Below, piece by piece: positions 17,797 to 25,920 of a DNA stretch of 64,000 nt. The DNA comes from Paracoccaceae bacterium. GTDB taxonomy: Bacteria > Pseudomonadota > Alphaproteobacteria > Rhodobacterales > Rhodobacteraceae. A program made the translations under genes and the position numbers. The DNA lies in NCBI GenBank assembly GCA_026706985.1, contig JAPOXR010000032.1, positions 62,001 to 126,000 on the forward strand, written 5' to 3'. Numbering within the stretch: the first letter of the stretch is position 1; every line of letters begins with the position of its first letter. The notes beneath the pieces are model-generated. The model was not told the DNA's origin. It searched no databases and saw only the letters and a list, made by a program, of their open reading frames with translations.

Positions 17797-19311
17797 TTAT
17801 TTCGCGGCTTCGAGCCGTCCTTCGACCATCGGCGCGACTTCGCCGCGCGCTTCCATATAGTCGAACAACTGCACCGTCATCAGCACGGAGGCATACTCAT
17901 CAACAATGCGCTTTTTGTCTTTGAGCATGGAAAATCCATCGCCTCCGCCTGCGAGATAGTCATTCACCGCAAGGGTGAATGTCTGTGACGGGTCGATCGC
18001 TTCGCCATTGACCATGACTGCCAGAACCCTGCTTCCCGGCTCTGCCGAGGGATCAAAACGCGCCGACGCGCCTGACAGGTGCAGGAAGCGTCCAGCGCCC
18101 TTTTCCAGTTGGCTGACGCTGTTTTCCATCATGTCGATGAAATCCTGTCCGGTGATTTCAAGCACTACTGTCTTATTGCCGAACGGCAATTCGCTGATGA
18201 TATCACGACGGCTCAGCATCGTTCCCGGATCGTAAAGCCGGTCAGCACGAATTCCACCACCATTCATCACCCCGAGATCGGCGCCTGTGGCCTCGCGGAT
18301 GGCGTCCGCCACCAGATTCCCGAATGCCGCTTCCATGCCCCGCACAGTGCTGCGTCTTGTATCAAGTGCCGTTGCGGTCACACCGACCTGGACATCCAGA
18401 TCTTCGCTCAGCTGTGCCTCATAGGCGGCGACGGCTTCCGCCAACGCCGCATCCGGGGTTACGTGAGCGGTGTCAACAATGCGGTATTCGGCGCTCCAGA
18501 CGGTTTTTTCCTGGTCATCCTTCATGACCTTGTCGAGAACCAGATCAACGACTGTGACCCACTCCGCCTGTTCCCCGGATTCGGCGAAAAGCAGCTTCCC
18601 GTCATATTCCGCCGCCAACAGATGATCATCGCCGCTCAGCAGGATATCCATATCCCGGTTGGCGATGAGCGCCCGGTCTTCCTCAATATCCGTATGTGTC
18701 AGCGCGATCACCAGATCCGCACCCTCACCGCGGAGCCTTTCAGCCTCCGCCGCCGCAACTCCGACAGGATCGAGGATATCGATTTCGCCCGGGCTCGATT
18801 TCACCAGGGTGCCGACAGTCGTCAAGCCCAGAATTCCGATGCTGAAATCACCCGCCTCGACCATAATGGATGGAAGTGCGCCTTCGATGATTGTGCCGTC
18901 AGGGCCGATGCTGTTGGCACCAAGCACTGGAAACTCCGCCTCCGATATCCGTTGTCTCGTGATATCCGGACCGAAATCATATTCGTGATTGCCGAGAACC
19001 ATCGCCGTCAGACCAAGCCCGTTGAGAAGATCGATCATATGGGCGCCTTCATCAATTCCCGACATGAGTGATGGCGAGATCGTATCGCCGCCGAAGGTCG
19101 CCAGCACCACGCCGCCCATGTCGCGCTCGCCGTTAATGACAGCCGCCAAACGGGCAACACCGCCCCTTCCATCATCCTCCCCCATGCGGTCGAGATCGTT
19201 GAAATGGACTATTGTCACTCTTTGAGACTCCGCTCCCGCGGCCATAGGCAGTGCCAACAGGGCCGCGGTGGCGAAGGCAGTGAAAACTCGTAAACCTGAT
19301 TTCGGATTCAT
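17797..19311 (-). CDS. 5'-nucleotidase / metallophosphatase family periplasmic protein
   Basis: Secreted metallophosphoesterase of the UshA/5'-nucleotidase superfamily. A signal peptide (MNPKSGLRVFTAFATAALLA, cleaved near AGAES) is followed by the metallophosphatase domain. Metal ligands lie in IVHFNDLD, FGGDTISPS, LGNHEYDFG and ALTHTDIEED, where one usual His-containing DxH pair reads DLD. The C-terminal nucleotide-specificity domain has GNLVADAIREATGADLG and NGGGIRAD. The ATG at 19311 has GGAGG 6 nt upstream, which decides it over a longer frame. Substrate could be nucleotides or nucleotide sugars. Confidence 0.88.
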   Translation of the reverse strand: MNPKSGLRVFTAFATAALLALPMAAGAESQRVTIVHFNDLDRMGEDDGRGGVARLAAVINGERDMGGVVLATFGGDTISPSLMSGIDEGAHMIDLLNGLGLTAMVLGNHEYDFGPDITRQRISEAEFPVLGANSIGPDGTIIEGALPSIMVEAGDFSIGILGLTTVGTLVKSSPGEIDILDPVGVAAAEAERLRGEGADLVIALTHTDIEEDRALIANRDMDILLSGDDHLLAAEYDGKLLFAESGEQAEWVTVVDLVLDKVMKDDQEKTVWSAEYRIVDTAHVTPDAALAEAVAAYEAQLSEDLDVQVGVTATALDTRRSTVRGMEAAFGNLVADAIREATGADLGVMNGGGIRADRLYDPGTMLSRRDIISELPFGNKTVVLEITGQDFIDMMENSVSQLEKGAGRFLHLSGASARFDPSAEPGSRVLAVMVNGEAIDPSQTFTLAVNDYLAGGGDGFSMLKDKKRIVDEYASVLMTVQLFDYMEARGEVAPMVEGRLEAAK

Positions 19312-19672
19312 TTCGGCCTCCAATCCGTCACTTTGAATGCGGGTGTGAGGCAATCAGCTTTCTTCCCCGCAAACCCTTCAAAACAGAATGCCGGGCCAGA
19401 CTCAACCGGAGAGGCGGAAGTTTCGCTGCTTCCCTGGAACAATCCGTTTTGCCACAGCCAATCGAATTCCGTGTGCACAAGCCACTTTAGAAATGTTTTT
19501 TCAATCCCTGCGCCGGAACATCAAAAGGACCTTGCTCAAGCATCTTATTCGGGCAATCATTCTGAATACACAATTGCACAAGAATAATGTTCGACTAAAT
19601 GGGCATTTCATGCCATTGAAACAAAAAATATTTGCTTTTATTCATGCCACGATTCTTCATTGGGGTAGCAAT
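19312..19672. other. Divergent intergenic region
   Basis: About 360 nt between the 5'-nucleotidase start and the rhodanese start, presumably holding both promoters. An open frame reads upstream of the rhodanese but lacks signal-peptide logic and a ribosome site. No repeat or RNA seen. Confidence 0.35.
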
Positions 19673-20602
19673 ATGAAAATCTCACTTACAGCCGCGATCG
19701 CGGCATTGGGTCTGTCCGGCGCAGCGGCCGCCGGAACATTCGGCCCACTGGTCACGCCGCAGGAACTGGCCTCAAACCTGGATCAAGCCAATCCGATCAT
19801 CCTTGACATCCGCGGCGAGGCTTATGGCGAGGGCCACCTCCCGGGAGCTGTGCCGGCACCATACAGCCTGTTCCGCGGTCCGAGCACGAATCCCGGACAA
19901 CTGCTTGATGTCGCAACCCTGGAGCCTCGTTTCGAGGCATTGGGTTTGAATTTCGAGCAGCCGATCGTCATCGTTCACGAAGGCAATTCGAATTCGAATT
20001 TCGGCGCCGCAGCCAGGGTCTACTGGACACTGAAATCGACCGGGTTTGAGGATCTGACGATTCTCAATGGCGGAAAGCTGGCTTGGGAACAGGCCGGATT
20101 GCCGTTGGAGACCCGGGTTGTCGAACCTTCGGCAACCGAATTGGAGCTTGTGTTCTCGGATGACTGGACGGTCACAACGCCACAGGTGGCGGAGTTTGCC
20201 GAAGGCACCGATAATGTCGTTCTCGTCGATGCGCGGCTTGCGGACTTCTATTCCGGTGACACCAAGCACAAGGCGGCGGCACGACCTGGAACTGTGCCCG
20301 GTGCCATCAACTATGCGCATTATAATTTCTTCGACGGCGACTCTCCCCGGGTAAAGACCGCCTTTGACGTGACCGCGCTCAAGGCGGAATTGGAAATACC
20401 CGACGGCGCCGAAGTGGTTTCATTCTGCAATACCGGCCATTGGGCAGCCACCAACTGGTTCGCCCTGTCCGAAATCGGTGAAATCGAAAGTGTAAAGCTG
20501 TATCCTGGTTCGATGGTTGAGTATTCGAATGCCGAATTGCCGATGATGAACACTCCCGGTCTGCTGGACAATCTCAAGAGCCAGCTTCTCGGCGACGGTT
20601 AG
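19673..20602 (+). CDS. Exported rhodanese-like sulfurtransferase
   Basis: A 309-aa periplasmic protein with a signal peptide (MKISLTAAIAALGLSGAAAA) and two rhodanese domains. The first (about 25-140, starting with LVTPQELA) has no obvious active-site Cys loop. The second carries the catalytic loop CNTGHWAAT near residue 260. Such proteins move sulfane sulfur between thiosulfate and acceptors. The ATG at 19673 is preceded by GGGGTAG. The next gene, 14 nt on, is a YeeE/YedE sulfur transporter, so this is likely a thiosulfate uptake or sulfur-trafficking unit. Confidence 0.87.
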   Translation: MKISLTAAIAALGLSGAAAAGTFGPLVTPQELASNLDQANPIILDIRGEAYGEGHLPGAVPAPYSLFRGPSTNPGQLLDVATLEPRFEALGLNFEQPIVIVHEGNSNSNFGAAARVYWTLKSTGFEDLTILNGGKLAWEQAGLPLETRVVEPSATELELVFSDDWTVTTPQVAEFAEGTDNVVLVDARLADFYSGDTKHKAAARPGTVPGAINYAHYNFFDGDSPRVKTAFDVTALKAELEIPDGAEVVSFCNTGHWAATNWFALSEIGEIESVKLYPGSMVEYSNAELPMMNTPGLLDNLKSQLLGDG

Positions 20603-20616
20603 CCGTAGACGCGCCT

Positions 20617-21708
20617 TTGCTTCTCCGGCGAGGAAGCCTGACACTCGCAGCGGCGGCGCTGGTCGCCGCTGTTTCCATTTTCGTGGGCCTGCGTTACGGG
20701 CTACTGCTCGCCGTCGGCCTGGGATTTGGCCTGGTCCTCGAAGGATTGCGGTTCGGCTTCGCCGGGCCTTGGCGTGCCATGATACTCCACCGCAACCCCG
20801 CAGGCCTTCTCGGGCAACTGCTCGCGATCGCCTTGGTTGCCATTGTCGCGCTGCCGCTGCTGGCCGTCCGCGGTGACGAGCTTTCCGGTGCTCAGGGACC
20901 GATCGGTTGGGCCATGGCGGCTGCGGCATTTTTCTTCGGCATGGCGATGCAGGTTTTGCTGGCCTGCGGCTCCGGAACACTTGTCAATGCCGGATCCGGA
21001 AACCCGGTGGGACTGGTGTCACTTCCATTCTTCGCATTGGGCAGCTTCTTCGGAGCTTACCACCTGTTCTGGTGGACAGGACTCGGCTCCCTGCCGCCGG
21101 TGACCTTGACCGGCCTGTCCGGCACAGCTGTCACTCTGGCGGCACTGGCCCTGGTTGCAGGTATCCTGCTCCTGCAGGCATCCCCGGATCAGAGACGGCT
21201 GCCACGCCGGATCATTGTCGCCGCCGCACTGCTCGCCTGCCTGGCACTGCTCAATCTTGTCGTTTCCGGGCAGCCCTGGGGGATTGTCTACGGGCTCGGA
21301 CTCACCGCCGCAAAGAGCCTGAATTTCGCCGGAATGGACTTGTCCGGTTCCACTTTCTGGACCACAGCCAGCAGTGTCGATCGACTCTCAGACAGTATTC
21401 TGACCGACACGACCTCGCTCACAAATATCGGCATCGTTTTCGGTGCCTTCGGTGTATCCGCCTGGCGCGTCGATGGGCTTTCACAAAAGCTTCCACGATA
21501 TCAGCCCAAGGCCTGGATCAGCATGATCATCGGCGGCTTTGTCCTTGGCTATTGCGCCCGCCTTGCATTCGGCTGCAATGTGGGTGCATTCTTTTCCGGG
21601 ATCGCAACCGGCAGTCTGCATGGCTGGGTTTGGTTTGCGGCGGCATTCGGCGGCGCATTCATCGGCGTGCGGCTGCGACCGATACTCGGTTTGGAAGGTG
21701 CGAAATGA
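20617..21708 (+). CDS. YeeE/YedE family sulfur-compound transporter
   Basis: Inner-membrane protein of the YeeE/YedE (TsuA-like) family, which imports thiosulfate or related sulfur species. It has about nine or ten hydrophobic segments and the paired conserved cysteines in LLACGSGTLVNAGSGN and FGCNVGAFFSGIATGSLHGW that line the path in the family. 363 aa fits the single-gene form. The start is uncertain because the only early candidate is a TTG at 20617 with no clear ribosome site. Coupling to the rhodanese stop 14 nt upstream could compensate. It overlaps a 54-aa gene by 4 nt. Confidence 0.85.
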   Translation: MLLRRGSLTLAAAALVAAVSIFVGLRYGLLLAVGLGFGLVLEGLRFGFAGPWRAMILHRNPAGLLGQLLAIALVAIVALPLLAVRGDELSGAQGPIGWAMAAAAFFFGMAMQVLLACGSGTLVNAGSGNPVGLVSLPFFALGSFFGAYHLFWWTGLGSLPPVTLTGLSGTAVTLAALALVAGILLLQASPDQRRLPRRIIVAAALLACLALLNLVVSGQPWGIVYGLGLTAAKSLNFAGMDLSGSTFWTTASSVDRLSDSILTDTTSLTNIGIVFGAFGVSAWRVDGLSQKLPRYQPKAWISMIIGGFVLGYCARLAFGCNVGAFFSGIATGSLHGWVWFAAAFGGAFIGVRLRPILGLEGAK

Positions 21709-21869
21709 CAAGAAGGCTCACCGCCTGCATCGCCATCTCCCTGGTCGTGGCGACACTTGCTTTCGACTTAGCTACGGAATCCCTGAACCCGTTCAACGCA
21801 CCCGCCCCGATCGTCCTCGGCTCAGGCAAACCGGGCGGCGGTGCTTTCTGCGGTGAACTTCCCGGCTGA
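21705..21869 (+). CDS. Small 54-aa exported or membrane protein
   Basis: Starts on the ATGA overlap with the YeeE stop. It has a positively charged start (MTRRL), a hydrophobic stretch (ACIAISLVVATLAFDLA) and a short Pro/Gly-rich tail with one cysteine (GGGAFCGELPG). It reads as a signal peptide or single membrane helix with a ~30-residue periplasmic tail. The cysteine and position suggest a small helper of the sulfur transporter, but there is no family evidence. Confidence 0.6.
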   Translation: MTRRLTACIAISLVVATLAFDLATESLNPFNAPAPIVLGSGKPGGGAFCGELPG

Positions 21870-21890
21870 CGGGGCAACGCCGGACACCCG

Positions 21891-22886
21891 TCAGAAAATT
21901 TCAGTGCTGCGCTCATCATACTTGCCGATGTAGGCAGTGTCCCCGTTCAGTGTGATCCGAATGCAGTACTTTTCCGATTTCACATGCGTTGGAACCCGAA
22001 AAACAACTGGATTGCTTTCGACCATAAAATTGTCGCAGTCATTACTCCGCCTCACATTCTGACTGACCCAGTCAATCCTCAGACTGAACGGCCCGCGCAT
22101 CGCCTGATCAATATTATTGTAGAAGGAAATGCGCACCTCTTGCTCGGTAACATAGGTGGAATTTGTGAACGTCGCTTGCTTGAAAAACAGACGCCGATGT
22201 TCCTTGTCGACAATAATCTTGCTGATCCATCTTTTCCTTACAACCGGGTCAAGAAGCGCAATAAGTGTATCTCTTTCAGGGTCAGATCTGCATACGATTA
22301 GCTTGAGATGATCAAAGGGCAAGCTGCCCTTGACCAACACCTCTGAGAGTCTCGCGAATAGTATACTGCTCCGGCCCTGATCTCCTAGATTCCCGACTGA
22401 GTCATCGTGGTAAATTGCCTTGAAATCCATTTTGCTCAGAAAACTGCAGGACTCCCCCAATTGCGACTTTTCTTCCAGCCGACCGAGTGAGAATTGAACG
22501 CCCTGTTCCTGAAGCAACTTTGAACTGAAAAGCAGGTAAACCGGAACCGGCATATGCGCTTCTTTCCAGATCTTATTTGATGGACGTATTCCCTCGTTTC
22601 TAAATTGGGTTGGGGTTCGGGGTCGGAAATACAACCGGACGAAATTCCGTTGCCAAGGGCCAAGCTTTTCAAGGTAATCAGGACTTGCGCTGTCCTTTAT
22701 GATTAATCCTTTGGCAGCCGCACGAGACAACAGTGCGCCGCTATTGAGTATCTTTGCAGTGTTTTCCACATGATCAGAGCGAAACAGTAATTTGGGCCAC
22801 CAACTGTGGTTGGGATCAAGCTTCAGTTTTTTCGCAAGCCCCTCCATAAAGGCCCCGATGGCCACCGCATCAGGTTTGAGTGACAC
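21891..22886 (-). CDS. darT: DarT-like DNA ADP-ribosyltransferase toxin
   Basis: DarT proteins ADP-ribosylate bases in single-stranded DNA and block replication, including that of phages. The protein has the DarT N-terminal pattern (LLFRSDHVENTAKILNSGAL) and the strand NFVRLYFRPRTPTQFRNEGI, which resembles the conserved YVPFYF-type motif. 331 aa is longer than the ~210-aa DarT2 form and nearer a DarT1-like type. I cannot place the catalytic Glu with certainty. The start is GTG, immediately after the darG stop with no spacer. Base composition is visibly more A+T-rich than the neighbours. Confidence 0.8.
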   Translation of the reverse strand: MSLKPDAVAIGAFMEGLAKKLKLDPNHSWWPKLLFRSDHVENTAKILNSGALLSRAAAKGLIIKDSASPDYLEKLGPWQRNFVRLYFRPRTPTQFRNEGIRPSNKIWKEAHMPVPVYLLFSSKLLQEQGVQFSLGRLEEKSQLGESCSFLSKMDFKAIYHDDSVGNLGDQGRSSILFARLSEVLVKGSLPFDHLKLIVCRSDPERDTLIALLDPVVRKRWISKIIVDKEHRRLFFKQATFTNSTYVTEQEVRISFYNNIDQAMRGPFSLRIDWVSQNVRRSNDCDNFMVESNPVVFRVPTHVKSEKYCIRITLNGDTAYIGKYDERSTEIF

Positions 22887-23798
22887 TCACTCGACTCCCG
22901 AGAATAGATCAAGCTGCTGTCGGTTACCTAATGATGGAGGGATAATTTGGAGTGCTGACTCTGGGTTCGTCCTCAATCTTGTGGCGGACGCTGACACAGA
23001 GACTGAGCGCACGTATTCAAGCTCCTCGAAAACCGGCATCAAGTAGGAAAGATAACGATGATTCGGGGCGATGCGGTTGTGGGTGAGTCCGTAGTCTCTT
23101 AATTGCTGCCAGAAGTTGACAAGCTCTTCCTCCCTGATCCAGAAAGATCCGCCGGAGGAGGTAATTTGAAGTGCGGGTGGATTGTGCTGTGCAACTGCCT
23201 TAAATCTGTTGCCCCTTGACATCGTCATGAGTTCTCTCGGGCTTTGAAGACGAGCCATGATGTCCCGCCAGACTTCCTCAAATGGAAGCGCTGTAGGCTC
23301 CGACCTGAGCCAATTCTCAATCCGTTTCTGGTCGTGATGTTCTGGTGGGCCGATGTGGTTATGCCCTACATGTATCAGCATTGGAATAGGCAGAGCTCGG
23401 AGGTAGCGCTCCATCAACGGCTTAACCTCGGATTCGAAGTCTAACTCCCCGTTCCCGCAACCAAGCATCGGAAACGCGACGGACGTCGCACCGATAATTG
23501 CAAACTTCTCATTGAATTTTTTTAACCCGGCCTCAATGTATTCGACACGGGAGGGATTGCGCCAATGCTCCTTAGTCGGAAAGTTGAGAATCCATTTGTG
23601 TGGGGTCTTGTGCAGTAAGAGCTTCCCGATCGACAGGCTTCCGTTTTCACAATGTTCCCGGTATCGTGCAAACATGTCGGGATAGATTTTCTTGAAGCGC
23701 AGCGCGATCCCCTTTCCCATAACGCCGCATGTATTCACCGTGTTGACAAGAACTTTTGCCGGAGACTCAAACAGATCGCCATCGGTGTAGTTGATCAT
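22887..23798 (-). CDS. darG: DarG-like macrodomain antitoxin
   Basis: The macrodomain (about 1-160) reads VLVNTVNTCGVMGKGIALRF, then ILNFPTKEHWR and LGCGNGELDF. These are the ADP-ribose-binding motifs of DarG, which removes ADP-ribose from DNA. The C-terminal part (about 190-303, FWQQLRDYGLTHNR) is probably the domain that binds the toxin directly. 303 aa fits DarG. The order here is antitoxin first, then toxin. The start ATG at 23798 begins the MINYTDGDLFE strand, and its ribosome site is weak. Confidence 0.87.
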   Translation of the reverse strand: MINYTDGDLFESPAKVLVNTVNTCGVMGKGIALRFKKIYPDMFARYREHCENGSLSIGKLLLHKTPHKWILNFPTKEHWRNPSRVEYIEAGLKKFNEKFAIIGATSVAFPMLGCGNGELDFESEVKPLMERYLRALPIPMLIHVGHNHIGPPEHHDQKRIENWLRSEPTALPFEEVWRDIMARLQSPRELMTMSRGNRFKAVAQHNPPALQITSSGGSFWIREEELVNFWQQLRDYGLTHNRIAPNHRYLSYLMPVFEELEYVRSVSVSASATRLRTNPESALQIIPPSLGNRQQLDLFSGVE

Positions 23799-24351
23799 CG
23801 CAGGTTCCAGGATTCTTTCATTCTACAAGTATGTGAATGCTCGTGAATTTTGTAGAGATTGAAGCCAATGCAGGTTTGTTCGTAATCGCAACCTGAAAAC
23901 ACAGCGCTGCCCGACTGGAATCCCGTCACTCCAATTTGTTCCTGTTTTGTGCATATGTCAATTCACAGCAGCAGAAATTTCGGCAAATTCCCAATCTAGT
24001 CTTCAAATATTTGGGTTATCTGCCAAATATACTCAGAGTAATCTGCAATTTGGTCACGGCAATCAGGTGACCCGTATGTCGCAATGGAACTTGATCCATC
24101 CGCTGGACAATTGCGCGCATTGTGCCTGCCAAAAGTCAGGGGCTCCGAACTCCACGGTCGAAACCCTGGGGAGTGCTGGGACTAACCCACATGCAATCAG
24201 CGTCGAAGCGAAGAGACTCAGGCGCAATCATTATGCCGGGCATTCTCTAACTTTTCCCTGTTCTGTTCAGCCTGTTTCTGGATGCGATTGAACCTCCGGG
24301 TGCCAAAACCGTCATGCATACGAGAATCTTACCTCGGTGGCCCCGGGGTGC
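23799..24351. other. Intergenic region upstream of darG with an inverted repeat
   Basis: About 550 nt without a gene I can support. An exact 8-bp inverted repeat with an 8-nt spacer (ATATTTGG at 24007-24014, CCAAATAT at 24023-24030) lies some 210 nt upstream of the darG start and could be a regulator site. A short plus-strand frame at 23947-24291 has no protein-like features. Confidence 0.4.
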
Positions 24352-24369
24352 TTGGTAAATCGTTTTACC
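24352..24369. promoter_or_regulatory. LacI-type operator (copy 1)
   Basis: TTGGTAAATCGTTTTACC is a near-perfect palindrome of the GGTAAAnCGnTTTACC type. It occurs again at 26945 beside the LacI-family gene, so it is very likely that regulator's binding site. It marks the former promoter of the damaged transport operon, about 85 nt before the IS21 end. Confidence 0.7.
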
Positions 24370-24456
24370 TGCTGTAATGTATATGTCGGTAGCAGCTCCG
24401 CCCGGGATCTGCGGCTCCCGTGGCGGCGCTGTTGACGGAACAGGATACCGGCATGC

Positions 24457-24701
24457 TGTCAGTGCCGGGTGAATACTCCCCAATAGTGCCGAAGTAAAAA
24501 TCCCCAGTCTCTGAGGCTGACGGATTGATCCGGTGGGCATGCCCACCGGATCAAAAGTTGGCAGAATGACCACCTGAACAACAAGCCGATGGAGGCGTTG
24601 GGCAGGTGATAGACTTGAGGATGATTATCGTGATCCACGATTTAAAACGACAGGGCCTTTCGATCAGCGCGATTGCGCGCAGGACCGGCCTGGACCGCAC
24701 A
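24457..24701 (+). mobile_element. IS21-family left end with start of istA
   Basis: From TG at 24457 the sequence carries the tandem ~22-bp end repeats typical of IS21 elements (AGTGCCGGGTGAATACTCCC at 24461 and AGTGCCGAAGTAAAAATCCC at 24485, both ending CA). A 30-bp palindrome and the first ~30 codons of istA follow. The istA segment, RMIIVIHDLKRQGLSISAIA then RRTGLDR, is the IstA helix-turn-helix. The rest of the element is missing, and the reading frame continues directly into a solute-binding protein. Confidence 0.8.
24525..24554. repeat. Perfect 30-bp palindrome in the IS21 leader
   Basis: A self-complementary run of 15+15 bases centred on GGGCATGCCC, just upstream of the istA start. In RNA it forms a long perfect hairpin. 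It may shield the element from outside transcription. Confidence 0.8.
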
Positions 24702-25811
24702 CTGAGAGTGATGGCCTGGGATGATCCGCGCTGCACCGGCCCGCTTGCGGCTGCGGCAGCGGAGTGGGAGGTCGGGACGGGTACGGGCATTGAGATATCC
24801 CGCCGTCCGCTGACGGCGTTCAATGACCAGCCTCTGCACGAGCTGTCCCCCTTGTGCGACGTGATGATCATCGATTTTCCGCACGTCTCCCAGGCTGTTC
24901 GGGAAGGGGCGGTGATACCGATCGAAAGCATCGTCGGGGATGAGGTCACGCGCTCGGTCTCGGCCAATGCGATCGGTCCGGCGCAGGCGTCATTTCTTGT
25001 CAACGGGGTGAATGCGGCCTTCTGCAGTGACGCGGCGTGCCATGTGGCGGCCCACCGGCCAGCGGTGCTTTCCGGCTGTGGTGCGCCTGAGACCTGGGAC
25101 GGGGTCATGTCGCTTGCCGCGGAATTCCCGGGCTCGGTGGCTCTGGCCCTGTATCCGACCGATGCGGTCGTTTCGCTCATGAGCATCGCCGCCGGCAGGG
25201 GCGCCGCCCCTGATGGCGGTGAGAGGTTTTTCCCTGATCCCGGGGCGGCGGAACAGTCGATCGACCTCCTTGCCGGGCTGGCGCGGGCCGTCGGGGATTA
25301 TTGCTGGCGGTGCACCCCGCAGGCGCTGTTCAGAGCGGCGCGGACCATTCCGGAGATCGCCTGCACTCCCCTGACCTTCGGCTATACAAGGTTCACGCGC
25401 CCGGAAGAGGGCGGATGGCGGTTCACCGCTCCGCCGGCGGGCTGCGGCAGCACGCTCGGCGGAGCCGGCATGGCGGTGTCGTCGCGGTCGGAATCGGTGA
25501 AATCCGCGGCTGAGTTCGTCAGTTGGTACTGCGGTGACGAGGGCCAGCTTCTCGCCGCGAGGGCCTGGGGGCAGCCCGCGGGTCTGTCGGCCTGGAACGA
25601 CCCCGGAATCGACCGGATGACGTCCGGGTTCTATTCCGGGACACGGGCGACGCAGGCCAACGCCTGGGTCCGTCCGCTGAACAGCTGGTGGCCGGTGGTC
25701 CAGGAGCGGGTGGGCGGACAGCTGGTGCGGATGCTGCTGGCCGGCGAACCCGCACACAGGATCCTGTCCGGAATCGAAGCCCTGTACCAATCGCTGAGAG
25801 ACAGGCTGTGA
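24606..25811 (+). CDS. IstA N-terminus fused in frame to an ABC solute-binding protein
   Basis: Residues 1-31 are the start of an IS21 transposase (helix-turn-helix). From residue 32 (TLRVMAWDDPRCTGPL) the protein is a family 1 extracellular solute-binding protein of the carbohydrate type (CDVMIIDFPHVSQAV, and a GYTRFTRPEEGGW-type segment). The fusion removes whatever start or signal peptide the binding protein had, so export is doubtful. GTG at 24606 has GGAGG about 10 nt upstream. Downstream come a LacI regulator and a cut ATPase, with no permeases. It is probably non-functional in transport, yet the frame is fully open over 401 codons. Confidence 0.8.
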   Translation: MIDLRMIIVIHDLKRQGLSISAIARRTGLDRTLRVMAWDDPRCTGPLAAAAAEWEVGTGTGIEISRRPLTAFNDQPLHELSPLCDVMIIDFPHVSQAVREGAVIPIESIVGDEVTRSVSANAIGPAQASFLVNGVNAAFCSDAACHVAAHRPAVLSGCGAPETWDGVMSLAAEFPGSVALALYPTDAVVSLMSIAAGRGAAPDGGERFFPDPGAAEQSIDLLAGLARAVGDYCWRCTPQALFRAARTIPEIACTPLTFGYTRFTRPEEGGWRFTAPPAGCGSTLGGAGMAVSSRSESVKSAAEFVSWYCGDEGQLLAARAWGQPAGLSAWNDPGIDRMTSGFYSGTRATQANAWVRPLNSWWPVVQERVGGQLVRMLLAGEPAHRILSGIEALYQSLRDRL

Positions 25812-25920
25812 GTCGCTCCGGCAATTCTGAACCATGCCGCTTCTTGCCGTGAGGAGGCGCGCATGTTTGACTGCCTGACGCGTTCGGTTGGCAGCGCAGT
25901 GCGCGGGGGACGGGTGTCAC

